Assembly (NCBI GenBank): GCA_022839625.1
Contig: JALHJL010000004.1
Coordinates: 98,984 to 162,983, forward strand
Direction: 5' to 3'
Source of the DNA: Phycisphaerales bacterium
GTDB lineage: Bacteria; Planctomycetota; Phycisphaerae; UBA1845; Fen-1342
Length of the DNA: 64,000 nucleotides
Shown one piece after another: positions 1 to 13,092 of this stretch (within the stretch, counting starts at the first letter, position 1; the number at the start of each line of letters is the position of its first letter). The position numbers were made by a program, and so were the translations under genes. The notes beneath the pieces are model-generated. The model was not told the origin of the DNA, did no database searches, and worked only from the letters and a program-made list of their open reading frames with translations.

Positions 1-3490
<3,490 letters not shown>

Positions 3491-3624
3491 GCCTACATGA
3501 TAGCTCCGGGCCGCATGGCCGTCTCAGCCGCCGGCGGTTGCTATGGGCCGGCCGTTTCGTATAATCCGCGCCTCGGATATGTCGGATTTCACTCGCAAGC
3601 TGCGGGGGGGACGAGAGGACACGC

Positions 3625-4371
3625 GTGGCCACCAGCGCACCGGGCGTTCTTGAGCGAAACCACTTTCTTTTGCGGCGGCTGCACTCGCTGTCGGGGATCG
3701 TTCCGATCGGCGTGTTCCTGATCTTTCACCTGCTGACGAACTCGACCGCGTTCCTGGGCCCCGCCCATTTCGACGAGCACGTACACTCGATCCACAGCCT
3801 GCCGTGGCTCGTGGCCATTGAGCTGCTGTTCATCTTCCTGCCGCTGGCATTCCACGGCATCTACGGCGTTATCATCGCCTGGCAGGGCAAGCTGAATGCG
3901 AACCAGTACCCGTACATGGACAACTGGCGCTATACGCTCCAGCGGGTCACGGCCTACATCACGATCGTGTTCGTCGTCATACACCTGCTGCACTTCCGGT
4001 TCGCACACTGGTTCGGCGTCATGGAATACAAGGCCGCCAAACCGCTGTTCTTCGACTTCACGCAGCAGGGCTTCCTGAACCTGTGGCTGCCGGCGTGGCT
4101 CTGGATGGTGATCTACGTCATCGGCCTGACGGCGGCGGTCTTCCACTTTTGCAACGGGATCGTGACGTTCTGCATCACGTGGGGCATTACCGTGAGCGTG
4201 CCGTCCCGCCAGAAGCTGTCCGTCGCCGCCGGAGTGCTCGGGTTCGTGCTGCTCGCGTGGGGCGTGGTGTCGTTGTATGCCTTTGGGCGGGGGCGGCCGG
4301 AGGTTGCCGAGCCCGGAGCCAACGTTGCGGCCCATGCCGCCCGGCCGGCGGGGCCACACGCCAGCCCGTAA
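3625..4371 (+). CDS. sdhC: succinate dehydrogenase cytochrome b subunit
   Basis: Membrane anchor that carries heme b and passes electrons from SdhB to quinone. Product 248 aa with five hydrophobic spans and His residues inside them (HSLSG, IFHLLTN, HGIYG, IHLLHF, FHFCNG), as in the B-type, single-subunit SdhC of Bacillus and many planctomycetes. The start is GTG at 3625, with GAGAGGAC just upstream. sdhA follows after 55 nt and sdhB after that, the normal order for this complex. The last 35 or so residues are an Ala/Pro/Gly-rich extension. It is divergent from uvrA with 134 nt between. Confidence 0.95.
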   Translation: MATSAPGVLERNHFLLRRLHSLSGIVPIGVFLIFHLLTNSTAFLGPAHFDEHVHSIHSLPWLVAIELLFIFLPLAFHGIYGVIIAWQGKLNANQYPYMDNWRYTLQRVTAYITIVFVVIHLLHFRFAHWFGVMEYKAAKPLFFDFTQQGFLNLWLPAWLWMVIYVIGLTAAVFHFCNGIVTFCITWGITVSVPSRQKLSVAAGVLGFVLLAWGVVSLYAFGRGRPEVAEPGANVAAHAARPAGPHASP

Positions 4372-4426
4372 GCTGAGCTTCGTTGCCGCCCGGCCAATCC
4401 AACCATTGATTCAAAGAGATACAAAG

Positions 4427-6310
4427 ATGGCAAAGCAAAGCGTAATCGTCGTAGGGGGCGGGCTCGGGGGGTTGTGGGCGGCGTTGCGGCTCGCCGAGGC
4501 CGGCGTCTCGGTTGACCTGTTCTCGCTCTTTCCGGTCAAGCGCTCCCATTCGTGCTGCGCCCAGGGCGGTATCAACGCCGTGCTGGACATCAAGGGGCAG
4601 CACGACTCCGTCGAGCAGCACATCACCGACACGATCAAGGGCGGTGACTACCTCGCCGACCAGCCGCCGATCAAGACCATGTGCGAAGAGGCGCCGGGGC
4701 TGATCCGCACTTACGACCGCATGGGCGTCACCTTCAGCCGCACGCCGGAGGGGATCATGGACCAGCGGCTGTTCGGCGGCGTAAAGAACAAGCGGACGTG
4801 CTTTGCGGGCGCGACGACCGGGGCACAGCTCCTGTACTCGATCGACGAACAGATTCGCTTCCACGAAGCGGAAGGCCGGGTCCGCAAGTTCGAATTCTGG
4901 GAGTTCCTGTCGCTGGTGCTGGATGAGCAGGGGGTCTGCCGCGGACTCGTCGCGCTCAACCTCCGCAGCATGAAGGTGGAGGCGTTCCGCGCGGACGCCG
5001 TGATCCTCGCGACCGGCGGGGCGGGCCTGATTTGGGGCCGTTCGACCATGTCGACCAACTGTACCGGGGCGGCTGCGTCGCGGGTGTATCAGCAGGGGGC
5101 CAAGTTTGCCAACGGTGAATTCACGCAGTTCCACCCGACGGCGATGAAGGGGCACGACAAGCTGCGGCTGATGTCGGAGGCCTGTCGCGGTGAGGGCGGG
5201 CGCATCTGGGTGCCGCGCAAGGCGGGCGACACCCGTGCCGGGCGCGACATCCCGGAGGACGAGCGCTTCTATTTCCTCGAAGAGTGGTACCCGACCTACG
5301 GCAACACCGTGCCGCGCGACGTGGCGTCCCGTGCGATCGTCCGTGCCACGCGTCACATGGGCCTGGGCGTGCGCGGCCAGGAGATCGTGTACCTCGACCT
5401 GACGCACAAGCCGCGCGAGTTCCTCAAGAACCGCTTGGGCGGAATCCTCGAGATGTACGAGACGTTCGCCGGCGTCGATCCGTATACGAATCCGATGGAG
5501 GTCTTCCCCTCGATGCACTACACGATGGGCGGCCTGTGGGTCAGCTACGAGAAGGACGGCCACACCGGCGGAATGGTCCGCGCCCATCCCAGGAACCACG
5601 CGACCTCCATCCCCGGTCTGTACGCCTGCGGAGAGTGCGACTTCGGCTACCACGGGGCGAACCGGCTGGGGGCCAACTCGCTGTTGAGCGCGTCGTTCAG
5701 CGGGCGCGTGGCGGGCGACGCCGTCGCGGCGTACATCAAGAGCCTCAAGTCAGCGACCGAGAAGACGCCGCAGGGCGTCTTTGATGCCGAGCGTCGCCGG
5801 CAGGAGGAGTTCAACCAGGCCATCCTCGCGCGGACCGGCGGCGAGAACGCCAGCACGCTGCACCGGCAGCTCGGCGAGCTGATGTCGGAGCACGTCTTCG
5901 TCGAGCGTGACAACGCGGGGCTGGACAAGGCGCTGGCGGGCATCGCCGAGCTCAAGGAGCGGGCGAAGAACATCGCGCTGGACGACCAGAGCGGCTGGGC
6001 GAACCAACTGCTGCCGTGGGCGCGGCAGGTGCAGGACATGCTCGTGCTGAGCGAGGTGATGACCAAGTGTGCCCGCCTGCGGGACGAGTGCCGCGGGTCG
6101 CACTACAAGGCGGAGTTTGAATTGAAGCAGCCGGCGGGCAAGTTCGCCGGCGACCCGGAATACGAGGAGTACACGGCCAAGTGGAAGGCCAACAACGAGA
6201 AATGGCTGAAGCACTCGATCGCGACGCACACGCCGGCCGGTCCGCAGGTCGAGTACTGGCCGATCGAGGCGTCCGTGATGGCGCCGGAGAAGCCGCGGGA
6301 CTATCGATGA
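4427..6310 (+). CDS. sdhA: succinate dehydrogenase flavoprotein subunit
   Basis: Catalytic FAD subunit of respiratory complex II, oxidising succinate to fumarate at the membrane face. The 627-aa product has the dinucleotide-binding VVGGGLGGLWAA at the N-terminus, the covalent FAD site SHSCCAQGGINA (about residue 42), the substrate-site segments HPTAM and SEACRGEGG, and YHGANRLGANSLLSASFSG near the FAD adenine pocket. The frame is open upstream to 4277, but ATG 4427 is chosen because the family starts here (MAKQSVIVVGGG) and AAAGAG precedes it. Very close to the Bacillus-type enzyme in length and motifs. Confidence 0.97.
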   Translation: MAKQSVIVVGGGLGGLWAALRLAEAGVSVDLFSLFPVKRSHSCCAQGGINAVLDIKGQHDSVEQHITDTIKGGDYLADQPPIKTMCEEAPGLIRTYDRMGVTFSRTPEGIMDQRLFGGVKNKRTCFAGATTGAQLLYSIDEQIRFHEAEGRVRKFEFWEFLSLVLDEQGVCRGLVALNLRSMKVEAFRADAVILATGGAGLIWGRSTMSTNCTGAAASRVYQQGAKFANGEFTQFHPTAMKGHDKLRLMSEACRGEGGRIWVPRKAGDTRAGRDIPEDERFYFLEEWYPTYGNTVPRDVASRAIVRATRHMGLGVRGQEIVYLDLTHKPREFLKNRLGGILEMYETFAGVDPYTNPMEVFPSMHYTMGGLWVSYEKDGHTGGMVRAHPRNHATSIPGLYACGECDFGYHGANRLGANSLLSASFSGRVAGDAVAAYIKSLKSATEKTPQGVFDAERRRQEEFNQAILARTGGENASTLHRQLGELMSEHVFVERDNAGLDKALAGIAELKERAKNIALDDQSGWANQLLPWARQVQDMLVLSEVMTKCARLRDECRGSHYKAEFELKQPAGKFAGDPEYEEYTAKWKANNEKWLKHSIATHTPAGPQVEYWPIEASVMAPEKPRDYR

Positions 6311-6413
6311 CCAATCGACGAAGGGTCCAAGGGCCCCGGAGTCCGGGTGGCCGGATCGACCATTCACTTGGCACCTCAGCTCCTCGGCCCATTGGACCCT
6401 GAGGAACGCACGC

Positions 6414-7160
6414 ATGGACCGGATGATCCACTTCAAGATCAAGCGCCAGGACGGCCCGAATTCCCCGCCGTACTGGGAAGAATTCAAGATGCCCTACGCG
6501 CCGCAGCACAACTGCATCTCGGCGCTGATGTACCTGCGCGAGCACCCCGTCAACATCAAGGGCCAGCGCGTTGCGCCCGTGGTCTGGGAGAGCAACTGCA
6601 TGGAAGAGGTTTGCGGGGCCTGCACGATGCTGGTCAACGGCGTGCCGCGGCAGGCGTGTGCGGCGCTCGTGGACGAGCTGGAGCAGCCGATCCGGCTCGA
6701 GCCGCTGACCAAGTTCCCGGTGATCCGCGACCTGCTGGTGGACCGGCAGAAGATGTTCGACGGCCTGATCCAGGTCAAAGCCTGGGTCCCGCTCGACGGC
6801 TCGCAGGACATCCACCTGCACGCGCCGCGCATCTCGCCGGTGGAACAGTCGCTCCGCTACATCTTCTCGCGCTGCATGACCTGCGGCTGCTGCATGGAGG
6901 TCTGCCCGCAATACCACGACGGCTCGCCCTTCGTCGGTCCGGCGCCGCTCGGCCAGGTGGCCCTGCACAACGCGCACCCGACCGGCGGGTTCTTCAAGGC
7001 CGACCGGCTGCATGCGATCATGGGCCCCGGCGGGATCACCGACTGCGGCAACGCGCAGAACTGCGTGAAAGTCTGCCCCAAGGACATCCCGTTGACTGAG
7101 GCGATCGGCGCGCTGGGCCGCCAGACGACCGTCCAGTGGCTCCGCGACCTGCTCATGTAG
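6414..7160 (+). CDS. sdhB: succinate dehydrogenase iron-sulfur subunit
   Basis: Carries the three Fe-S clusters linking SdhA to SdhC. The 248-aa product shows the 2Fe-2S site CMEEVCGACTM with a later Cys (QACAA), and two further clusters in CMTCGCCMEVCPQY and CVKVCPKDIP. ATG at 6414 is preceded by GAGGAA. It lies 103 nt after sdhA. The gene's last 8 nt overlap the end of the convergent YihY-like gene. Confidence 0.96.
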   Translation: MDRMIHFKIKRQDGPNSPPYWEEFKMPYAPQHNCISALMYLREHPVNIKGQRVAPVVWESNCMEEVCGACTMLVNGVPRQACAALVDELEQPIRLEPLTKFPVIRDLLVDRQKMFDGLIQVKAWVPLDGSQDIHLHAPRISPVEQSLRYIFSRCMTCGCCMEVCPQYHDGSPFVGPAPLGQVALHNAHPTGGFFKADRLHAIMGPGGITDCGNAQNCVKVCPKDIPLTEAIGALGRQTTVQWLRDLLM

Positions 7161-8562
7161 CGGCGGGTTCGTCGGAAGACTGCTCGCGCTGCAGGACATC
7201 CGCCAGCGTCAGGTCGGCCACGCCCGACAGCATCTCCTTCTGGACCTGCCCGGCGAGTCCCGCCGCGTCCGAGGTGCCGGCCTGCGCACCGGGCGCCGGG
7301 GCGGGGCCGTCCGCGGCGCTCAGCACCTCGGCAACGGGGACTTGCGGCGGCGGCCGGGTCAGGACATAGCGATCGACCGAACCGCCCTGCACGGCACAGA
7401 GGAGGTTCCCTGCGACGAGCCGATCGAGGAGCCAGTGGCTCGCCTCCGGCGCGAGGTGGAGTTGCCCCACGATCTGATCGGATGCGACCGGCCCCTGCCC
7501 CGTGTGATAGGCACGGGCGACCGCCAGCACCGCGGCCAGGGCATGCAGCGGCGTGACGAACGTCGGTTCCTCGACCGGGGGACGATACATGCGTCCGAGG
7601 TTCGCGGCGGTGTGCGTCAGCTCGGCCCCGAATAGGAAGATCATCCACGACAGGTTCAGCCACATCATGAACAGCGGGAACGCCCCGAGAATCCCGTAGA
7701 GGTTCCCGTTGAGCACCAACCGGTTGACGTAGAGGGCGAACGCCCACTTCGCCACCAGCCACAACAGCACCGCCACGAGTGCCCCGCCGAACGCCGCCCG
7801 CCGCCGAACCCGGGCGTTGGGCACCAGGATGTAAACGGCGGCCAGCACGGCGACGCCGACCAGCACCGGCCCCGCGGACGCAATCAGCACGACCAGCTTG
7901 GACAGGAGCGGGATGCCGCCGCAAAGCTCGATCGCTCGCTGGGCGAGATAGACCGTGACGGCGAGCACGACCGGGCCCAGCGTCATGGTCGACCAATAGA
8001 GCAGGACGCGCCGGGGGACGGAGCGGTTCCGCGCGGCGCCGAACACGCGGTTCAGCGAGCCTTCCACAGTCGTCAGCAGGCTGAGCGCCGTCCAGATGAA
8101 CAGTGCCGCGCCGACGGGGCCGATGCGCCGGAAGGTGAGTTGGCCTTGAACCTGCGCGACGATCCGCTCCATCTCTTCCGCCACGTTGATGACGTGCCGC
8201 TCGGCCGCCGACGTGCCTTCCCCGGCGCCGTCCGGCTGCGTCTCCGCGGCCGGTTGCGACGCCGCATCCTCTTGTGCCGCGACGATCTGGGCGAAGCCGG
8301 AGGCCTCCAGGAATGTCCGCAGGCTGTGCTTGCTGTCGTCGAGAAAGCCGAACGTGCTGGCGGCGAGCAGCGCCAGCACAAGCGCCGGGATCAGGGCGAA
8401 GATGGTGCGGAAGGAGAGGGCGGCGCTCATCGCGGTCAGGTTGTTCTCGTGCAGCCGCCGTGCGCAGAGGCGCCAGAGTCGCGCCTGAAATCCGATGAAG
8501 CGCGCCAGGCGGCCGAGCGGCTCGCCGGGGCCGGCGCTGGCTTCGGGCGAAGGTGTTTGCAC
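7153..8562 (-). CDS. YihY/BrkB-family inner-membrane protein
   Basis: Polytopic membrane protein of the YihY (formerly called ribonuclease BN) family; function unsettled. After a soluble N-terminus the sequence has the typical ENNLTAMSAALSFRTIFALIPALVLALLA-type first span (given here only as its pattern) and about six spans in all, including LFGAELTHTAANL, which is characteristic of the family. Residues 90-150 hold a family-atypical Glu/Ala-rich loop. The C-terminal third is soluble and looks like the winged-helix tail seen in some members. The open frame begins at 8601, but GTG 8562 is preferred because GAGGAA lies 5 nt upstream. Convergent with sdhB, overlapping it by 8 nt. Confidence 0.85.
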   Translation of the reverse strand: MQTPSPEASAGPGEPLGRLARFIGFQARLWRLCARRLHENNLTAMSAALSFRTIFALIPALVLALLAASTFGFLDDSKHSLRTFLEASGFAQIVAAQEDAASQPAAETQPDGAGEGTSAAERHVINVAEEMERIVAQVQGQLTFRRIGPVGAALFIWTALSLLTTVEGSLNRVFGAARNRSVPRRVLLYWSTMTLGPVVLAVTVYLAQRAIELCGGIPLLSKLVVLIASAGPVLVGVAVLAAVYILVPNARVRRRAAFGGALVAVLLWLVAKWAFALYVNRLVLNGNLYGILGAFPLFMMWLNLSWMIFLFGAELTHTAANLGRMYRPPVEEPTFVTPLHALAAVLAVARAYHTGQGPVASDQIVGQLHLAPEASHWLLDRLVAGNLLCAVQGGSVDRYVLTRPPPQVPVAEVLSAADGPAPAPGAQAGTSDAAGLAGQVQKEMLSGVADLTLADVLQREQSSDEPAAT

Positions 8563-8652
8563 GTCAGTTCCTCGCGTCCGGGTGTAACGCAAATGCACCA
8601 CGGCGGCGCGCCCCGGCCGGCGCGGCAGGGGCCGGCGCCGCGAACGGGCCCG

Positions 8653-11600
8653 CTACCTGCCGCCCTTCTTCTCGCCCTTCTCCCCGGCCGGGGGCCGCTT
8701 GAGCAGGTCCTCCAGTGCCTTCTGTGGGGCTGCCGGCACGAGGAGCTGTTTGAGCAGCTTCTCCTTGTCCACCTTGGACAAGTCGATTCTCGGCTTCTCG
8801 CGCGTGCCCACGATGGGTATGTCGAGGCGCAGGTCGGCCTGCTTGACGACGTCCGCCGCAGGTCCCTTCACGCCGAGCTTGTCGAGCAGGGGGCCGCGCA
8901 CCGGAATTGACACCACCAGGTCCAGCGTGCCGTCGAGCCCAACCGACCCGCGGAACTTCAGGTCCAGCGCGTCGGGAAGCGTCAGCGTCAGATTGTCGTA
9001 GAGGATCCGCCCGTCCTTGAGCACGAAATCGAGCTTGCCGAAGGTGACCGGCGTCAGCTCTTTCGTGCCAACGCCCGCCAGACCGGCCAGCTCGCCGAAG
9101 AAACCCGCCGGCTGGAGCTTCACCTTCTGCAGGTCGAGTACGCCCTTCGCGTTTCCCTTGGTCGTGATCGCCGCGTTGACCGGTACGTGAACGTCGGCGG
9201 CCGACAGGTTCACGCGCCCTTCGATGCGGGCGAGCTTCGCGAAGATCGGGTTGATCCAGCTCAGCAGCAAGTCCGCCACACGCGGCGTCAGCGGGACGCT
9301 CTCGAGCACCTGGAGCTTGCCGGCGACGCTGAGGGTCGGGTCCTGCGGCGCGAAGTCCACGACGCCGCCGATGTTGACCTTGCCGTCCCCCGCGGGAATC
9401 GCGGTCCGCGGGAGGGTGAGCTTGCCCTTCGCCAGAGTGGGGCTGAGCTTGCCGGCCCCCATTGCGACGCCGTACAGCTCGGCGGACTTCCAGCCGATGC
9501 TCAGGCCGGTCTTCAGGTCACGGAAGGGCGGCTTGGCGCCGGGCTGCTGGAGCGGGCCGGCGATCTCGAATTCGCTCGTGCTCTTCCCGGCCACCACGAC
9601 GGTCTTCGCGGTCGCGGGCGCCAACTCGTGCAACAGGCGTGTGAGCTGCTCCCACGAGGCGTCATAGCGGCCCTTCAACGCAAGCCTGCGGTCCGTGCGA
9701 TACTGGTCCACCCGGCCGCTGATCTCCGCCGACAACGGCGCCGAAGTCAGCTTGAGGCGGCTGAGCGCGAGTCGCTCCTGGCGTTGCTCGATCTTCCCGT
9801 CCAGATCGAAGTCCAGACGCTTCTCACGGAACGTCTGCTCGCCGGTCCCGATCACGAGGTTGTCCACGCCGCCGCGGGCCGTCAGCGACACGACCTCCTT
9901 CGCGGTGGCGAGCTGCGAATCGAGCGCCAGATTTCCAGCGATGGCCGGAGGTTCTTCCAGCTTCATGACGGCGGCGATAATCTGCATCAGGCGCGCCAGG
10001 TCCGCCGAACCCTTGACGGCCGCGCTGAGGTCCAGCGACTCTCCACCCTGCCAGCGCGCGTCCTTTGCATCCAGCTTCGCCACCGTGCTGTCGAGCCCTA
10101 CGGCCTCCGCCTGGATGCGCGGCGTCTGAGGCGTCACCTGCACGTTCGTCCAGACGAGCGTGGCATCGCCTTCGACCAAGGGCTGCCCGTCGAGCGTGAG
10201 CTTCCGGGCCGTCAGGCTCCCGGTGGCTCCGATCGGCTGATCCGCGCCCGGCCGGTTTGCCGTCGTCTGTAGGACGAGGGCGCCGCCGTAGCGACCAAGC
10301 TCAGCCGCGCCGAGCGCTTGCGCGCGGGTCCCCACAAAGCCGAGGTCGGCCTGCTTCACGTGGGCGTCGACGTGGAAGCCCTGCTTCCGCAACTCGTACC
10401 AGCCGGCGGTCGCCACGAGCACCCGGCCATCGAGATCGGCTTCGGCGCTCGAAACATCGAGGCGCGTGATCGCGCGATCCGCGAGGGTCACAGACCCCGC
10501 TTGCTGCAACGTCATGTGCGCCAGGTCGAAGCGCTTGTCCCCACGCGCCAACCGGAGGTCCTTGACGGCGGCGTCCAGCGTGATGTCCACGCGCTCGTCG
10601 CCGGTGCGTTGCAGGCGCAGCTCGCTCGACAGCTCGCCCGCCAGCTCCAAGTCACCCAGGTCGAACAGCTCTCCCACGTCCTGACGGAGCTGGCCGAGCC
10701 GGCCGCGGCACGTGGCCCGCAGGTCGGAAGCGTTCCCCGCGGCCTGCACGTCGGCGAAACTGGATTTCAGGTTGGCCCGGGCGATCTGGAGGCCGCTGCC
10801 CTCGCGCAAAGCGAGATCGAAATCCACGGAAACCGGCTCGAGCTGCGCGGCGCGGCCCTCGTTCACGACGGCGAGTTCCGTCAGCGTCACGCTGCCGCTG
10901 GCCGAGGGTTCCTGGCCGCCGCGGACGGAGACCTGCGCGATTTCCAGCCGGCCGGCCGTAAGCGCCCGGCCCTCGCCGACCTTGAGCAGATTGGGCACGG
11001 CCTGCTCGAGCTTGGCCAGATCCAGTTGGCCCTGAACGTCGAGGGTGAACTCCGGCAGGTCGATCCGCTCGCCCGTCAGGATGGCCGACAAGACCTGCTC
11101 AGCGGAAATCTCGATCGGCTGCGGCGCGAGACGGTAGCTCAGCTTCGTGCTGGCTGTGCCGGCGGCGCCCGTCAGGTCCGCATCGGCGGCAATCGCATCC
11201 CCCTTGCGCTCGGCCCGCCCGGCTACTTCCAGATCGACCGGGGCGGCACCTGTGTCGGCGCGCTCGGCGGTCTGCAACTGCCGAACCGCCAGGGCAAACT
11301 CGGCCTGTAGCTCGTCAGGCGTGCCCGCGGCCTGCAAGTTGATTGTGAGCGTCCCGTTCACGGCCTGCCGTGGCGCCAGGAGTCGCGTGACGGGACCGAG
11401 TTCGATTGCGCCATCGGTCGCCACGCTCAGCTTCCCGTTCGCCTGAGCCGGCTGTAGCCGTCCGTCCGCAACAAGGTCCCGCACCTCGGCCTGCGCGGCG
11501 AGCTTGGCGCCGTCGGGGAAGGTCAGCCGCAATTCCCCGGACAGGTCGCCGAGCGTTCGCAGGTCAAGCGCGGCGCCGAGATCGTTCAGCTCATACGATG

Positions 11601-12180
11601 CCCCGCTGTCGCGGAACACCTGCACCGTGCCGCCCTCGATGACCACGCGGCCGTGCAGCTCCGGCAGCGGGCCGGGCTCAGCCTTGGGTGGGGTCGGCTG
11701 CCGGGGCTGGAACGCCTGCGCCAGCGACACCTCGTTCTCGGCATCGATGTACAGGGCGGCCTGTGGGGCGTTGACCGCGACGTCGCCGAAGTTCAGAGGC
11801 CCTGTCAGCAGCCGCCAGACGCCCGGAGCCGCGGTGATGCGATCCACCTGGAGCACTTCGCGCTGGGCCGGGTCGAGCACGCGCAGGCCGCACAGGGTCG
11901 TCGGCCCGGACCAGGAGAGGTTGAGGGATTGAAGCTGGACCGCGCCGGCGATCCGCCCGTTCACCAGCGACAGTACGAAGTTCGTGCCAAGCCCCGTGCC
12001 CACCAGGTAAGGGGCCGCCCCAATCACGAGCAGCACGAGGACCAGCAGGACCACCAGCGCGATGCCGATCCGCCTTCCCGTGCGCCGGCGCGGCGGAGTC
12101 GGCGGCTCTTGCGGCGTTGTATCGTGCGGCGGCGGGGGGGCTTCGCCCGGCGAAAGTGCATCCTGCTGCTGATTGGTCAT
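8653..12180 (-). CDS. large AsmA/TamB-like envelope protein
   Basis: About 1175 aa: a Pro-rich cytoplasmic N-terminus ending in a basic patch, one signal-anchor span (IGIALVVLLVLVLLVIGAAPY), then a long beta-rich repetitive periplasmic region, and near the C-terminus a segment of AsmA_2/DUF type (LDFVLKDGRILYDNLTLTLP). Such proteins form long hydrophobic grooves thought to move phospholipid between membranes. The first ATG of the frame is at 12228; ATG 12180 (MTNQQQD) is preferred, with GGAG upstream. mscL lies 106 nt upstream and the YihY-like gene 90 nt downstream, all on the same strand, suggesting an envelope operon. The exact family is uncertain. Confidence 0.75.
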   Translation of the reverse strand: MTNQQQDALSPGEAPPPPHDTTPQEPPTPPRRRTGRRIGIALVVLLVLVLLVIGAAPYLVGTGLGTNFVLSLVNGRIAGAVQLQSLNLSWSGPTTLCGLRVLDPAQREVLQVDRITAAPGVWRLLTGPLNFGDVAVNAPQAALYIDAENEVSLAQAFQPRQPTPPKAEPGPLPELHGRVVIEGGTVQVFRDSGASYELNDLGAALDLRTLGDLSGELRLTFPDGAKLAAQAEVRDLVADGRLQPAQANGKLSVATDGAIELGPVTRLLAPRQAVNGTLTINLQAAGTPDELQAEFALAVRQLQTAERADTGAAPVDLEVAGRAERKGDAIAADADLTGAAGTASTKLSYRLAPQPIEISAEQVLSAILTGERIDLPEFTLDVQGQLDLAKLEQAVPNLLKVGEGRALTAGRLEIAQVSVRGGQEPSASGSVTLTELAVVNEGRAAQLEPVSVDFDLALREGSGLQIARANLKSSFADVQAAGNASDLRATCRGRLGQLRQDVGELFDLGDLELAGELSSELRLQRTGDERVDITLDAAVKDLRLARGDKRFDLAHMTLQQAGSVTLADRAITRLDVSSAEADLDGRVLVATAGWYELRKQGFHVDAHVKQADLGFVGTRAQALGAAELGRYGGALVLQTTANRPGADQPIGATGSLTARKLTLDGQPLVEGDATLVWTNVQVTPQTPRIQAEAVGLDSTVAKLDAKDARWQGGESLDLSAAVKGSADLARLMQIIAAVMKLEEPPAIAGNLALDSQLATAKEVVSLTARGGVDNLVIGTGEQTFREKRLDFDLDGKIEQRQERLALSRLKLTSAPLSAEISGRVDQYRTDRRLALKGRYDASWEQLTRLLHELAPATAKTVVVAGKSTSEFEIAGPLQQPGAKPPFRDLKTGLSIGWKSAELYGVAMGAGKLSPTLAKGKLTLPRTAIPAGDGKVNIGGVVDFAPQDPTLSVAGKLQVLESVPLTPRVADLLLSWINPIFAKLARIEGRVNLSAADVHVPVNAAITTKGNAKGVLDLQKVKLQPAGFFGELAGLAGVGTKELTPVTFGKLDFVLKDGRILYDNLTLTLPDALDLKFRGSVGLDGTLDLVVSIPVRGPLLDKLGVKGPAADVVKQADLRLDIPIVGTREKPRIDLSKVDKEKLLKQLLVPAAPQKALEDLLKRPPAGEKGEKKGGR

Positions 12181-12286
12181 CGGTGAGTCTCCGCTCGGTC
12201 CTGACTGTCGGCGGACGATGCCGCACATACGACGCTGGTCAGGCCGGACTTCTTTCCGCGCCGTTGCCGAGCAGCGCAGGGTGTGT

Positions 12287-12733
12287 TCAGGCTGCGCGTT
12301 TATTCAGCAGGTCACGTATTTCGGTGAGGAGTTCCTGGTCCTTGGTCAGCGGCGGCGGACCGGCCACTACCTCTTCCTGCTTTCGGCTGCGCATCACCCA
12401 CCCGAGGAACTTGACCACGAAGAGGAACAACGCCGCGGCCACAAGCAGGAAGTTCACGACCTCGCCGATGAACAGGCCGTAGGGGATTTCCTTGGCGTTG
12501 AAGACGAGCTTCCACCCGAGGTATCCTTGTTCGCCGGGCAGGATCAGGCTGACCGCCGGCATGATGATGTGCTTGACGAGCGAGTCGACGATCTTGCCGA
12601 ACGCGGCGCCGATGATCACGCCGATCGCGAGGTCGATGACGTTGCCCTTGAAGGCGAACCGCTTGAACTCGTCGATGAGGGTCAGGGCCCCCTTCGCCGG
12701 GTTGACATGCGCCAGTTTTCCAAACGCACTCAC
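12287..12733 (-). CDS. mscL: large-conductance mechanosensitive channel
   Basis: Pentameric tension-gated channel that releases solutes on osmotic downshock. The 148-aa product has the conserved first helix FKGNVIDLAIGVIIGAAFGK, the second span EVVNFLLVAAALFLFVVKFL, and a charged C-terminal helix (LTEIRDLLNKRAA). A GTG at 12733 is taken as the start because AAGGAG lies 6 nt before it and the family begins just ahead of this helix. The long open frame upstream of it is not part of the protein. Confidence 0.95.
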   Translation of the reverse strand: MSAFGKLAHVNPAKGALTLIDEFKRFAFKGNVIDLAIGVIIGAAFGKIVDSLVKHIIMPAVSLILPGEQGYLGWKLVFNAKEIPYGLFIGEVVNFLLVAAALFLFVVKFLGWVMRSRKQEEVVAGPPPLTKDQELLTEIRDLLNKRAA

Positions 12734-13035
12734 GGCTTTCTCCTTTTCGCTCGAGTTCGGGACCTGAGAGCGAGGCGTGCTCGATGTGCCCTGCCGCTCC
12801 CGCGTGTTCATGCTAGTCCGGCTACTTTGAAACGGCAACGACTCCGGCTGCCGACGAAATGGCCGCGCCGGAACTCGGCGGGGGACCGCCGTGCCTGCTG
12901 GCGAGAGCGGGAAGGGAGGACGCCCCCTTGGTCGGCGTGCGCCCAACTCCGGGGCGCAGCGCGGCGCGTCGGCGGACTGCCGTGTTGCAGTCCTGAAGTC
13001 CAAACGCACTTCGTACGTAGCGGGAAGTCGGTATA
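12734..13035. other. intergenic stretch upstream of mscL
   Basis: About 300 bases with no supported gene. Reading frames here are shadows with Arg/Ala-rich translations. It should contain the mscL promoter on the minus strand, but I see no convincing -35/-10 pair. Confidence 0.5.
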
Positions 13036-13064
13036 CAAAAAGGAGAGGCCCAAGAGCCTCTCCT
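13036..13064 (-). terminator. rho-independent terminator of the PEP-CTERM gene
   Basis: Nine-bp perfect stem (AGGAGAGGC at 13041-13049 with GCCTCTCCT at 13056-13064, 6-nt loop). Read on the minus strand it is followed by TTTTT. It stands 28 nt after the stop of the PEP-CTERM gene and separates that gene from mscL. Confidence 0.88.
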
Positions 13065-13092
13065 CTTTGAATTCCGATGCTACTCGTCGAGT